A stretch of 64,000 nucleotides of DNA, from NCBI RefSeq assembly GCF_002090055.1, contig NZ_BBRH01000010.1, positions 62,001 through 126,000 on the forward strand, in the 5' to 3' direction. Shown in pieces: positions 16,565-24,837 of this stretch. This DNA is from Demequina sp. NBRC 110051 (lineage in GTDB: Bacteria; Actinomycetota; Actinomycetes; Actinomycetales; Demequinaceae). A model generated the notes under the pieces. That model was not told the DNA's origin. It did not search any database and was given only the letters and a program-made list of their open reading frames with translations. Every line of letters begins with the position of its first letter. The first letter of the stretch is position 1. The position numbers and the translations under genes were made by a program.

Positions 16565-18361
16565 CTATTTCGCGATGTGCTTGCCCTGGTAGATCTCTAA
16601 GATGACCGGTGCGTAGTCCTCCAGCACCCGCGCACGCTTCACCTTCAACGATGGGGTGAGGTAGCCGTTGTCGATGGTGAGGTCGTTGTCGAGAATCCGG
16701 TAGGTGCGGACCGACTCTGCACGCGAGACCGCGCGGTTGGCGCGGTCGATGGCCTTCTGAATTCGCTCGAGGATGCGCGGATCCTGAGACGCCTCGGCCA
16801 CCGTCATGGGCTCCCAGCCCTTGCCCTTCAGCCATCCAGGCAGCGCCTCTGCGTCGAGGGTGATCAGGGCCGCGATAAACGGCTGGGCGTCGCCCACCAC
16901 CACGCACTGGCTGATGAGGGCATACCCGCGGATGCGGTCCTCGAGCTCAGCCGGCGCGACGTTCTTTCCGCCCGCGGTGACGATGATCTCCTTCTTGCGG
17001 CCCGTGATGGTGAGATAGCCGTCCTCATCCTCAGAACCGATGTCGCCCGTGCACAGCCACCCGTCGTCGAGGGCCTCGGCGGTCGCCTCGGGGTTTCGGT
17101 GATAGCCGCGGAAGATCTGCTCGCCGCGCATGAGAATCTCGCCGTCCTCGGCGATCTTGACCTCGAGGCCTGGCAGCGGCGGTCCCACGGTGCCGATCTT
17201 GGACAGGTCGGTGCGGTTCACGTGCGACGCGGCATTGGTCTCGGTAAGGCCGTAGCCCTCGAGGACCACGAGGCCCAGCCCACGGTAGAAGTGGCCCAGG
17301 CGGTCTCCCAGGGGAGCCGAGCCCGAGACGGCCCAGTGTGCCTTGCCTCCCAGCAGCGCGCGGATCTTCTTGAGCACCAGCACGTCGGCGATCTTGTGAG
17401 TGGCGCGCAGCATGAGCGAGGGGCCCGACGTGGTGTCGAGAGCCTTGGAGTACTCGATGGACTGCTGGGCGGCCCAACGGAAGATCTTCACCTTGCCGTC
17501 GGCTGCCGCCTTCTGCTCGGCGCCGTTGTAAACCTTTTCGAACACGCGCGGCACGGCGAGAAGGAGCGTGGGCTGCATGGTGCCGATGAGTGGCACCAGC
17601 CGCTTGGCATCGGGGCAGTAGCCGATGACCACGCCATTCGAGATGAGGATGTGCTGCACCAGGCGCGCCAGCGAGTGGGCGAGCGTGAGGAATAGCACAG
17701 TCGAGGCGCCCTCCTCGAAAATGATCTCGTGCATCTCATCCGTCATGCCCTTGATATGGCGCACGTATGAGAATTGCGTGAGCTCGACGCCCTTGGGCCG
17801 ACCCGTGGTGCCGGAGGTGTACATGATGGTGGCGAGCGTGTCGTGGTTGACCGTGGCGAGCGCCGCCTCGAGGTCCGCGTCGCTCACCTCGGCGCCGCGC
17901 TGGGCGAGGTTCTCCATCGCGCCCTCGTCCATGACAAGGACCTCGCGCAGCGGTGTGGTGGCGCCCTCGAGCACCTCCCGGGCACGCGCCGCGTGCGCTG
18001 CCGTCTCGGCGATGACCACGGTGACCTGGGCGTCCTCGCAGATCCATTGGATCTGGTCCACCGACGACGTGTCGTAGATCGGCACGGGAATGGCGCCGGC
18101 CGTCATGATGGCCAGGTCGGAGACGGTCCACTCCCAGCGGGTGCGGGAAAGAATTGCGACGGTGTCGCCGGGCTTGACGCCCATGGCCATGAGTCCCTTG
18201 GCGGTGGCGTCCACCTGCGCGCGGGCCTCGGCGCCCGTCACGTCCGTCCAGCTGTCGTCCGGAAGAGGATTTCTCACGATCGTCTTCGATGCGTGGGTGT
18301 CCCAGGTCTTGCGGACCAGGGAGACGATGTGGGGCGCATACATTGCGTCCTGAGGTGCCAT
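16565..18361 (-). CDS. Long-chain fatty-acid-CoA ligase (FadD15-like)
   Basis: A 598-residue AMP-forming synthetase that activates fatty acids to acyl-CoA. Motifs in order: TIMYTSGTTGRPKGVELT (AMP/phosphate loop, near 186), GYGLTETNAA (near 368), LCTGDIGSEDEDGYLTITGR and KKEIIVTAGGKNVAP. The pattern is that of bacterial FACL/FadD15 rather than acetyl-CoA synthetase. The start MAPQDAMYAPH is preceded by GGAG about 9 nt upstream; an ATG six codons later is possible. Chain-length preference cannot be read from sequence. Position near trpD matches fadD15 of mycobacteria by memory. Confidence 0.88.
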   Translation of the reverse strand: MAPQDAMYAPHIVSLVRKTWDTHASKTIVRNPLPDDSWTDVTGAEARAQVDATAKGLMAMGVKPGDTVAILSRTRWEWTVSDLAIMTAGAIPVPIYDTSSVDQIQWICEDAQVTVVIAETAAHAARAREVLEGATTPLREVLVMDEGAMENLAQRGAEVSDADLEAALATVNHDTLATIMYTSGTTGRPKGVELTQFSYVRHIKGMTDEMHEIIFEEGASTVLFLTLAHSLARLVQHILISNGVVIGYCPDAKRLVPLIGTMQPTLLLAVPRVFEKVYNGAEQKAAADGKVKIFRWAAQQSIEYSKALDTTSGPSLMLRATHKIADVLVLKKIRALLGGKAHWAVSGSAPLGDRLGHFYRGLGLVVLEGYGLTETNAASHVNRTDLSKIGTVGPPLPGLEVKIAEDGEILMRGEQIFRGYHRNPEATAEALDDGWLCTGDIGSEDEDGYLTITGRKKEIIVTAGGKNVAPAELEDRIRGYALISQCVVVGDAQPFIAALITLDAEALPGWLKGKGWEPMTVAEASQDPRILERIQKAIDRANRAVSRAESVRTYRILDNDLTIDNGYLTPSLKVKRARVLEDYAPVILEIYQGKHIAK

Positions 18362-18445
18362 GAGTTCGGTCTCCGTCGCTACAGCAGGTTCGGCTCACGA
18401 TACCCTCTAGTGAGTCCCACCACCCAAACGAGGGAGCCCTGGCAC

Positions 18446-19432
18446 ATGCATGCGATCGGCGTAGATATCGGCGGTACCAAGATTGCCGTCGGTGTCGTCG
18501 ATGAACAAGGTCGAATCGTTGCGAAGACGCGTCGCAAGACTCAGCCAGAGGACGCGGCGAGCATCGATGCGGCGATCGCCGATGCCGTGGCCGAGTTGGC
18601 AGCCGACCACGAGTTCGAGGCAATCGGCCTGGCGGCCGCCGGGTTTGTCTCGGCCGACCGGGAGCGTGTGCTGTTCGCGCCGAACATTGCCTGGCGGGAG
18701 TACCCGCTGGCTCAGAAGGTCACGGCCGCGATCGGCCGTGATGATGTGCGCGTGGTGGTGGAAAACGACGGCAACGCCGCTGGGTGGGCCGAATTTGCCT
18801 TCGGTCCGGCCCGCGAGGCGTCGTCCATGATCATGCTCACCATCGGCACCGGCCTGGGCGCGGCGATCATCTCCGATGGACAGCTCATTCGCGGCTCCGC
18901 GGGATTCGCCGCGGAGCTCGGTCACGTGCGCGTCCAGCCCGGCGGGCACCCTTGCGGCTGTGGGCTGAAGGGCTGCTGGGAGCAGTACGCCTCTGGCTCG
19001 GCGCTGGTGCGCGAGGCGCGCCGCGCCGCGCGCGAGCGCTCCGTACGCGCCGCCGGACTGCTGCGCCTTGCCGGCGGCGACCCCGAGAACATCACCGGTC
19101 CGCTCGTGACCCAGATCGCCGAGGAGGGCGACGATCTCGGCATCGAGCTCCTCACCGACCTCGGTCGGTGGATCGGTGCAGGGGCCGCCTCACTTGCGGC
19201 GGTGCTCGACCCCGAGATGTACGTGGTGGGCGGCGGTGTGATCGCAGCCGGAGACCTGATCCTCGAGCCCGCGCGCGAGTCGTACCTCAAGCACCTGCCC
19301 GCGGCAGGACATCGACCGGTGGCACCGATTGTCGCGGCATCGATGGGCAACGATGCGGGTATCGTCGGAGCGGCGGAGCTTGCTCGCCTCGCCGTCGCCG
19401 AGGACGCGTCCGCCACGGGCACGTCCGCCTGA
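18446..19432 (+). CDS. ROK-family glucokinase
   Basis: Phosphorylates glucose to glucose-6-phosphate at the entry of glycolysis. 328 residues. N-terminal phosphate loop GVDIGGTKIAVGVVD, catalytic NDGNAAGWAE, TIGTGLGAAII, and the ROK zinc signature CGCGLKGCWEQYASG (near 174). No N-terminal helix-turn-helix, so it is an enzyme rather than a NagC-type repressor. The ATG at 18446 follows an AGGGAG. First gene of a four-gene run with plsC-like, pfp and aroG. Confidence 0.9.
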   Translation: MHAIGVDIGGTKIAVGVVDEQGRIVAKTRRKTQPEDAASIDAAIADAVAELAADHEFEAIGLAAAGFVSADRERVLFAPNIAWREYPLAQKVTAAIGRDDVRVVVENDGNAAGWAEFAFGPAREASSMIMLTIGTGLGAAIISDGQLIRGSAGFAAELGHVRVQPGGHPCGCGLKGCWEQYASGSALVREARRAARERSVRAAGLLRLAGGDPENITGPLVTQIAEEGDDLGIELLTDLGRWIGAGAASLAAVLDPEMYVVGGGVIAAGDLILEPARESYLKHLPAAGHRPVAPIVAASMGNDAGIVGAAELARLAVAEDASATGTSA

Positions 19433-19450
19433 TCTCTGGAGGCTCTCCGC

Positions 19451-20173
19451 GTGTACTACGGGCTCTTTAAGCACGTCCTGATCGGCCCCCCGGTCAAGAC
19501 GTACTACCGCCCTTGGTCTGAGGGGACCGAGAGCGTGCCGGAGACCGGGGGAGCCATCCTCGCGTCCAACCACCTGTCCTTCTCCGATTCGATCTTCCTG
19601 CCGCTCGTGCTGAAGCGGAAGGTCGTGTTCCTGGGCAAGGCCGAGTACTTCACAGGCAAGGGCCCCAAGGGCTGGGCGACGCGTGCCTTCATGGAGGGCT
19701 CGGGCGTCATCCCCGTTCACCGTGGGGGCGGACGCGCCTCGGAGGCCGCCCTGCGCACAGGGCTTGAGGCGCTCCAGGGTGGCGAGCTGCTCGGCATCTA
19801 TCCCGAGGGCACCCGTAGCCCCGACGGACGCCTGTACCGAGGCAAGACCGGCGTGGCACGCATGGCCATCGAGGCGCGCGTCCCGATCATCCCTGTCGCG
19901 ATGATCGACACCCACATCGCGCAGCCCATCGGCCAGAAGGTTCCCAGCCGCCACCCCATCGGCGTACGCATCGGTGAACCCATCCACATTTCCGCCTACG
20001 CCGGCCGTCAGGACGACCGCGAGGCGCTGAGGGAACTCACCGATTCGGTGATGACCGCCATCCAGGAGTTGTCCGGTCAGGAGTATGTCGACCGTGACGC
20101 CGCGCAGTACAAGCACCAGCTGGAGCGGGAGGCGAGGAGCCGCGGCTCCGAGCCCGACGCATCGGCCCCCTAG
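19451..20173 (+). CDS. 1-acyl-sn-glycerol-3-phosphate acyltransferase-like (PlsC family)
   Basis: A 240-residue membrane-associated acyltransferase likely making phosphatidate from lysophosphatidate. The catalytic NHLSFSDS block (HxxxxD) is near residue 37, followed by GSGVIPVHRGGG and the substrate motif IYPEGTRSPDGRLYRGKTG. GTG start 18 nt after the glucokinase gene, with GGAGG at 19438. The C-terminus is basic and short. Regiospecificity is not certain. It occupies the position of Rv2182c in mycobacteria (memory). Confidence 0.87.
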   Translation: MYYGLFKHVLIGPPVKTYYRPWSEGTESVPETGGAILASNHLSFSDSIFLPLVLKRKVVFLGKAEYFTGKGPKGWATRAFMEGSGVIPVHRGGGRASEAALRTGLEALQGGELLGIYPEGTRSPDGRLYRGKTGVARMAIEARVPIIPVAMIDTHIAQPIGQKVPSRHPIGVRIGEPIHISAYAGRQDDREALRELTDSVMTAIQELSGQEYVDRDAAQYKHQLEREARSRGSEPDASAP

Positions 20174-20176
20174 AAT
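20171..20176 (+). promoter_or_regulatory. Possible internal -10 element before pfp
   Basis: TAGAAT overlaps the stop of the acyltransferase gene and would give a leader of about 30 nt before the pfp ATG, which has AAAGG 8 nt upstream. Confidence 0.4.
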
Positions 20177-20212
20177 ATTCACGCAACCCACACATCCCAC
20201 GAAAGGTCTGCC

Positions 20213-21412
20213 ATGTCGGTCCGCCGTGTCGCCCTGCTCACCGCGGGTGGTTTCGCCCCCTGCCTGTCCTCCGCCGTCGGAGGCCTGATCGAGCGCTATA
20301 CCGAGATCTCGCCCGAGGTGGAGATCATCGCCTACCAGCACGGCTACTGGGGCCTTCTGCAGGGCAAGTATGTGGAGATCACGGACACCGTCCGCCAGAA
20401 GGCGGGGCTGCTGCACGAGTTCGGCGGCTCGCCCATCGGTAACTCGCGCGTGAAGCTCACCAACTACGAGGACTGCTTCAATCGCGGACTCGTTGGCGAG
20501 GGTGAGGACCCGCTGAAGGTCGCCGCCGAGCAGCTGAAGGCCGACGGCGTCGACGTCCTGCACACCATCGGTGGCGACGACACCAACACGACCGCCGCCG
20601 ACCTCGCCGCGTACCTTCACCAGAACGACTACGAGCTCACCGTCGTGGGTCTGCCCAAGACCATCGACAACGACGTGGTGCCCATCAAGCAGTCGCTCGG
20701 CGCCTGGTCCGCCGCGGAGCAGGCCAGCGAGTTCGCGCAGAACATCATCGGCGAGCACCGCTCGGGCCCGCGCATGCTCATCATCCACGAGGTCATGGGC
20801 CGCGCCTGTGGCTGGCTCACGGCCGCCGCGGGCATGAAGTACCGCCAGTGGCTCGACACCCAGGAGTGGCTGCCCGAGATCGGCCTGTCCAAGGAGCGCT
20901 GGGACATCCACGCCCTGTACGTGCCGGAGCAGAAGCTCGACATCGACGCCGAGGCCACCCGACTCAAGGCGATCATGGACGAGGTCGGCAACGTCAACAT
21001 CTTCCTGTCGGAGGGTGCGGGCGTGCCCGAGATCATCGCGGAGATCGAAGCCTCCGGCGGCACCGTGGAGAAGGACCCCTTCGGCCACGTGAAGCTGGAC
21101 ACCATCAACCCCGGTCAGTGGTTCGCGAAGCAGTTCGCGGAGAAGCTGGGTGCCGAGAAGGTCATGGTCCAGAAGTCGGGCTACTTCTCGCGCGCCGCGA
21201 AGGCCAACCCCGAGGACCTGCGCCTCATCAAGTCGATGACCGACCTCGCCGTCGAGTGCGCCCTGCGTGGCGAGCCCGGCGTCATCGGTCACGACGAGGA
21301 GGACGGCGGACGCCTCAAGGCCATCGAGTTCCCGCGCATCGCCGGTCACAAGCCGTTCGACACCACCACCGAGTGGTACACCGAGCTGCTGACCGACATC
21401 GGCCAGGGGTGA
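20213..21412 (+). CDS. pfp: 6-phosphofructokinase, PPi-dependent type
   Basis: Phosphorylates fructose-6-phosphate at the committed step of glycolysis. 399 residues. The two diagnostic positions favour pyrophosphate as donor: HTIGGDDTNTTA has aspartate where ATP enzymes have glycine (GGDGS), and GLPKTIDNDV has lysine where ATP enzymes have glycine. Catalytic TIDND and the MGR segment (EVMGRACGWL) are intact. If PPi is used, the step is reversible and can also serve gluconeogenesis; donor use is inferred from these residues. The stop is 4 nt before aroG. Confidence 0.88.
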   Translation: MSVRRVALLTAGGFAPCLSSAVGGLIERYTEISPEVEIIAYQHGYWGLLQGKYVEITDTVRQKAGLLHEFGGSPIGNSRVKLTNYEDCFNRGLVGEGEDPLKVAAEQLKADGVDVLHTIGGDDTNTTAADLAAYLHQNDYELTVVGLPKTIDNDVVPIKQSLGAWSAAEQASEFAQNIIGEHRSGPRMLIIHEVMGRACGWLTAAAGMKYRQWLDTQEWLPEIGLSKERWDIHALYVPEQKLDIDAEATRLKAIMDEVGNVNIFLSEGAGVPEIIAEIEASGGTVEKDPFGHVKLDTINPGQWFAKQFAEKLGAEKVMVQKSGYFSRAAKANPEDLRLIKSMTDLAVECALRGEPGVIGHDEEDGGRLKAIEFPRIAGHKPFDTTTEWYTELLTDIGQG

Positions 21413-21416
21413 ACGC

Positions 21417-22763
21417 ATGAGTGAGGCAGCCCTCGCGGCCGCCGGCGTCGACTCGTACCGCGCCCTCGAGGCGAAGCAGCAGCCCACCTGGCCCGACCGT
21501 GACGCGCTCGACGCAGTCACGGGACGGCTCAGTGAGCTGCCCCCGCTGGTGTTCGCCGGTGAGGCCGATGTGCTGCGTGAGCAGCTGGCCGCCGCGAGCA
21601 GGGGAGAGGCCTTCGTCCTCATGGGTGGCGACTGCGCCGAGATCTTCTCGGAGGCGACCGCCGACCGGATCCGCAACAAGATCAAGACCATCCTGCAGAT
21701 GGCCGTCATCCTTACCTACGGCGCCTCGACGCCCGTGGTGAAGATTGGCCGTATGGCGGGGCAGTACGCCAAGCCGCGCTCCTCGGACTCGGAGACGCGC
21801 GACGGCGTGACGCTGCCCGCCTACCGCGGCGACATCGTCAACAGCCACGCGTTTACCGAGGAGTCGCGGGTGCCTAACCCGCAGCGCCTGCTCGACGCGT
21901 ATCACGTGTCGGCATCGACGCTGAACCTGATCCGCGCGTTTACGCACGGCGGTTTTGCGGACCTGCGCTCGGTGCACGCCTGGAACAAGGGCTTCGCCGC
22001 GAACCCTGCCTACGCCAAGTACGACCAGATGGCCGCGCAGATCGACCGCGCGGTGCGCTTCATGGCGGCCGCCGGCGGCGACTTCGATGCGCTGAAGACG
22101 GTAGACCTGTTCGCGAGCCACGAGGCGCTGCTGCTCGACTACGAGCGGGCGCTGACGCGCATCGACTCACGCTCGGGCGACGCGTACGACTGCTCGGGCC
22201 ACTTCCTGTGGATCGGGGAGCGCACCCGCGAGTTGGACGGCGCACACGTTGAGTTCATGTCGCGGATCAACAACCCGATCGGCGTGAAGCTCGGACCCAC
22301 GGCGACCGGTGCCGACGCTATCGCGTTGGCGGAGCGTCTCAACCCCGACAACACGCCCGGACGCCTCACCTTCGTGGCCCGCATGGGCGCGAAGAACGTC
22401 CGGGAGGCGCTGCCGCCCATCGTCGAGGCGGTGCGCGATGCCGGCATCAACGTCACGTGGCTCACGGACCCGATGCACGGCAACACCTTCACGTCGGAGT
22501 CGGGCTACAAGACCCGCGAGTTCGACACCATCCTGGATGAGGTCACGGGCTTCTTCGAGGTCCACCGTGCGCTCGGTACCGTTCCCGGCGGCCTCCACGT
22601 GGAGCTCACCGGCGACGACGTGACCGAGGTCATGGGCGGTACGGAGGAGATTGACGACGAGGGTCTCGCGGCTCGCTACGAGACCAAGGTCGACCCCCGC
22701 CTGAACCACCAGCAGTCGCTGGAGATGGCGTTCCTCGTCTCGGAGCTGCTGAGCCAGGCCTAG
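21417..22763 (+). CDS. aroG: 3-deoxy-7-phosphoheptulonate synthase, class II
   Basis: Condenses PEP and erythrose-4-phosphate to DAHP, entering the shikimate pathway. 448 residues of the plant-like class II family. Motifs: PLVFAGEADVLREQLAAASRG near 40, LMGGDCAEIF (metal cysteine), KIGRMAGQYAKPRS (substrate arginine), and WLTDPMHGNTF with the metal histidine. Only 4 nt separate it from pfp, so it is co-transcribed with a glycolytic enzyme. M. tuberculosis AroG of this class has regulatory N-terminal elements; the N-terminus here is slightly shorter. Confidence 0.95.
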   Translation: MSEAALAAAGVDSYRALEAKQQPTWPDRDALDAVTGRLSELPPLVFAGEADVLREQLAAASRGEAFVLMGGDCAEIFSEATADRIRNKIKTILQMAVILTYGASTPVVKIGRMAGQYAKPRSSDSETRDGVTLPAYRGDIVNSHAFTEESRVPNPQRLLDAYHVSASTLNLIRAFTHGGFADLRSVHAWNKGFAANPAYAKYDQMAAQIDRAVRFMAAAGGDFDALKTVDLFASHEALLLDYERALTRIDSRSGDAYDCSGHFLWIGERTRELDGAHVEFMSRINNPIGVKLGPTATGADAIALAERLNPDNTPGRLTFVARMGAKNVREALPPIVEAVRDAGINVTWLTDPMHGNTFTSESGYKTREFDTILDEVTGFFEVHRALGTVPGGLHVELTGDDVTEVMGGTEEIDDEGLAARYETKVDPRLNHQQSLEMAFLVSELLSQA

Positions 22764-22773
22764 CACACGACAC

Positions 22774-22820
22774 AGCGAAACGGCCGATGCCATGGTGACC
22801 ATGGCATCGGCCGTTTCGCT
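22774..22820. terminator. Long perfect bidirectional terminator between aroG and pknL
   Basis: Arms at 22774-22796 and 22798-22820 are fully complementary (23 bp) with a one-base centre. Each arm contains the word GCCGATGCC or its complement, which recurs across the window. It separates convergent genes. Confidence 0.85.
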
Positions 22821-22829
22821 TGTCTGGTG

Positions 22830-24776
22830 TCAGTACTCGAGGTAGACCTCGGTGCCGCGCTCGACCTGTGCGTTGGGAGCGGGGTCCATGTTGAAGACCA
22901 CGGTGGAGAAGTTCCATGGGTTGTCGTCGCCAGTCACAGTGAGGTACTGGCTCTCCAACACCGCCTTCGCGTCCTCGAAGCTCATGCCGCGGACGTCCTC
23001 GACCGTGACGAGCGGCAGCCCCTCAGAGACCGTGATGCTCATGTCTTGGGTACGGAAGCCGTCCGAGCTCGGTGCGGCCGACTGAGCGTAGACCTCGCCG
23101 GTGTCGACATCCTCGGTGCGCCCGTACTCGATCGTCGGCTCGATCCCGTACTCGGCAAGAGCGGCGACGGCGGCGTTCTCGGTCATGCCGGTGAGGTCGG
23201 GGATGACGATGGGCTCGGGGCCGTCGGAGACGGTGAGCGTCACGGTGGCGTCGTGCCGGATGGTTTCTCCGGCGCCGGGCGTCATGCTCATCACCTCGCC
23301 AGCGGGGATGGCGTCGTCGTACTCGGTACGCGTATCGCCGAGCGTGAAGCCCGCCTCGGTGATGGCCTCTTCCGCGGTCTCCTGATCGGAGCCCACGACG
23401 TCCGGAACCTCGGTCATGCGTGGGCCGTCGGAGACGGTCATCAGGATCTCGGCGCCGTTGAGGGCGCGCGCATTGGTGCCCGGATCGGTCTCGATCACGA
23501 TGCCCTCGGCGACCACGTCGTCGTTCGCGTATTCCGTCTCGACCGTGAAGCCCTGGCTCTCGAGGGCAAGCTCGGCCTGCTCGGCCGTCTGGCCGGTGAC
23601 GTCGGTGACGGTCGTGTACGCGCCCGGGCCGATGGCCTGGTACCACCACAGTCCCAGCGAGCCGAGCACGACGACCGCCGCGATGATCGCGCCTATCCAC
23701 CAGCCCGCGCGGTGGCGCGTGCGGGTGGGCTCGGAGGCCTCGGGGTCGTCGTCGGGAAGGTCGCTGGCGACCGTCAGCGCAGGGGCTTGGCCATCGAGCC
23801 CGATCGGCAGCGCGATGGTCGCGCCGGCGGGGGACTCCTCCAGCACCGTGGTGTGGTCGTGTTCGGTGTCGATCTCGCCATCGCCCGAGGGACGGGCGGC
23901 GCGCCGGTCCAACGTCGGATCGTCGATGGTGGCGCGGGTCTCCCGCACGGCGGCGAGAGCCTCCGCACCATCGACAGGGCGGGCGGAGGCGTCGCGTGCG
24001 GACAGACAAGCGACGAGGTCGTCGATCTCCGTCGGCAGCCACGGCACGATCGCGGAGGGCGCGGGGACGTCCTCGTGGACGTGGCGCGAGGCGACGGCGA
24101 TCGCGGTCTCGCCCGTGAAGGGCTGACGCCCGGTGAGCATCTCGTACAGCAGGATGCCCACCGAGTAGACGTCCGCGCGCGCATCGGCTGACGCCTCGGT
24201 AATCACCTCGGGCGCGAGGTACGCGACGGTGCCTAGCAGCGTGCCGGTCGCGGTCGAGGTCACCTCGGTGACCGCGCGTGCCAGCCCAAAGTCGGTGAGC
24301 TTGGGCCCGCCCTCCTCGTCGATGAGGACGTTCTCGGGCTTCACGTCGCGGTGAACCAGGTCCGCCCGGTGTGCGGCGGACAAGGCGTCCAGGACTCGTT
24401 CCGTGATGCCGAGGGCCTCGCCGACCGTCAGGGGTCCCTCGTGCGTCATGCGCTGGCGGAGATTCTCGCCGCCCACGTATTCCATGGTCAGGTAGGACAC
24501 CGAGCCGTCCACGCCCTGGTCGTAGACGCGAACCATGCCAGGGTGGGTGAGCCGCGCGGCGGCCTTCGCCTCGCGCCGAAAGCGCGCGACGAAGTCGGCC
24601 TCGGTCGCGTCGGCAGCCAGGTGCGGGTGCATGACCTTCAGCGCGACGTCGCGCTCAAGGCGGCGATCGAACGCGACGTATACGGTCGCCATGCCGCCTG
24701 CGGCGACGCGCTCACGGACCTCGTAGCGGCCGTCGATGACGCGGCCGAGCAGGGGATCGGTGAGGGTCTCTGACAC
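22830..24776 (-). CDS. pknL: Ser/Thr protein kinase PknL-like with four PASTA domains
   Basis: Membrane receptor kinase of 648 residues. The kinase domain has the G-loop VAAGGMATVY, K47, HRDVKPEN (D144) and DFG (D162). A Thr/Ser-rich activation loop follows (TEVTSTATGTLLGT). The juxtamembrane region is acidic; one transmembrane helix spans about 359-379; four extracellular PASTA repeats then run to the C-terminus and probably sense peptidoglycan fragments. M. tuberculosis PknL lacks PASTA domains by my recollection, so this protein also resembles PknB. The GTG at 24776 has TACAAT 6 nt upstream; the GTG at 24782 abuts that hexamer. Neighbours are a muralytic enzyme and an Rv2175c homologue. 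Confidence 0.92.
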   Translation of the reverse strand: MSETLTDPLLGRVIDGRYEVRERVAAGGMATVYVAFDRRLERDVALKVMHPHLAADATEADFVARFRREAKAAARLTHPGMVRVYDQGVDGSVSYLTMEYVGGENLRQRMTHEGPLTVGEALGITERVLDALSAAHRADLVHRDVKPENVLIDEEGGPKLTDFGLARAVTEVTSTATGTLLGTVAYLAPEVITEASADARADVYSVGILLYEMLTGRQPFTGETAIAVASRHVHEDVPAPSAIVPWLPTEIDDLVACLSARDASARPVDGAEALAAVRETRATIDDPTLDRRAARPSGDGEIDTEHDHTTVLEESPAGATIALPIGLDGQAPALTVASDLPDDDPEASEPTRTRHRAGWWIGAIIAAVVVLGSLGLWWYQAIGPGAYTTVTDVTGQTAEQAELALESQGFTVETEYANDDVVAEGIVIETDPGTNARALNGAEILMTVSDGPRMTEVPDVVGSDQETAEEAITEAGFTLGDTRTEYDDAIPAGEVMSMTPGAGETIRHDATVTLTVSDGPEPIVIPDLTGMTENAAVAALAEYGIEPTIEYGRTEDVDTGEVYAQSAAPSSDGFRTQDMSITVSEGLPLVTVEDVRGMSFEDAKAVLESQYLTVTGDDNPWNFSTVVFNMDPAPNAQVERGTEVYLEY

Positions 24777-24782
24777 GGTCAC

Positions 24783-24788
24783 ATTGTA
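24783..24788 (-). promoter_or_regulatory. -10-like hexamer of pknL
   Basis: Reverse-strand TACAAT, 6 nt before the GTG at 24776, matching the consensus well. Confidence 0.5.
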
Positions 24789-24837
24789 GGCAGGGCCCGC
24801 GCGTGCTCGGTGGTGGCCGCGCGGTGCGCCGCGTGCC

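Noticed and set aside
19190..21709. A frame of about 840 codons antisense to pfp and the acyltransferase gene
   Set aside because: It spans several well-supported sense genes and shows antisense-like composition.
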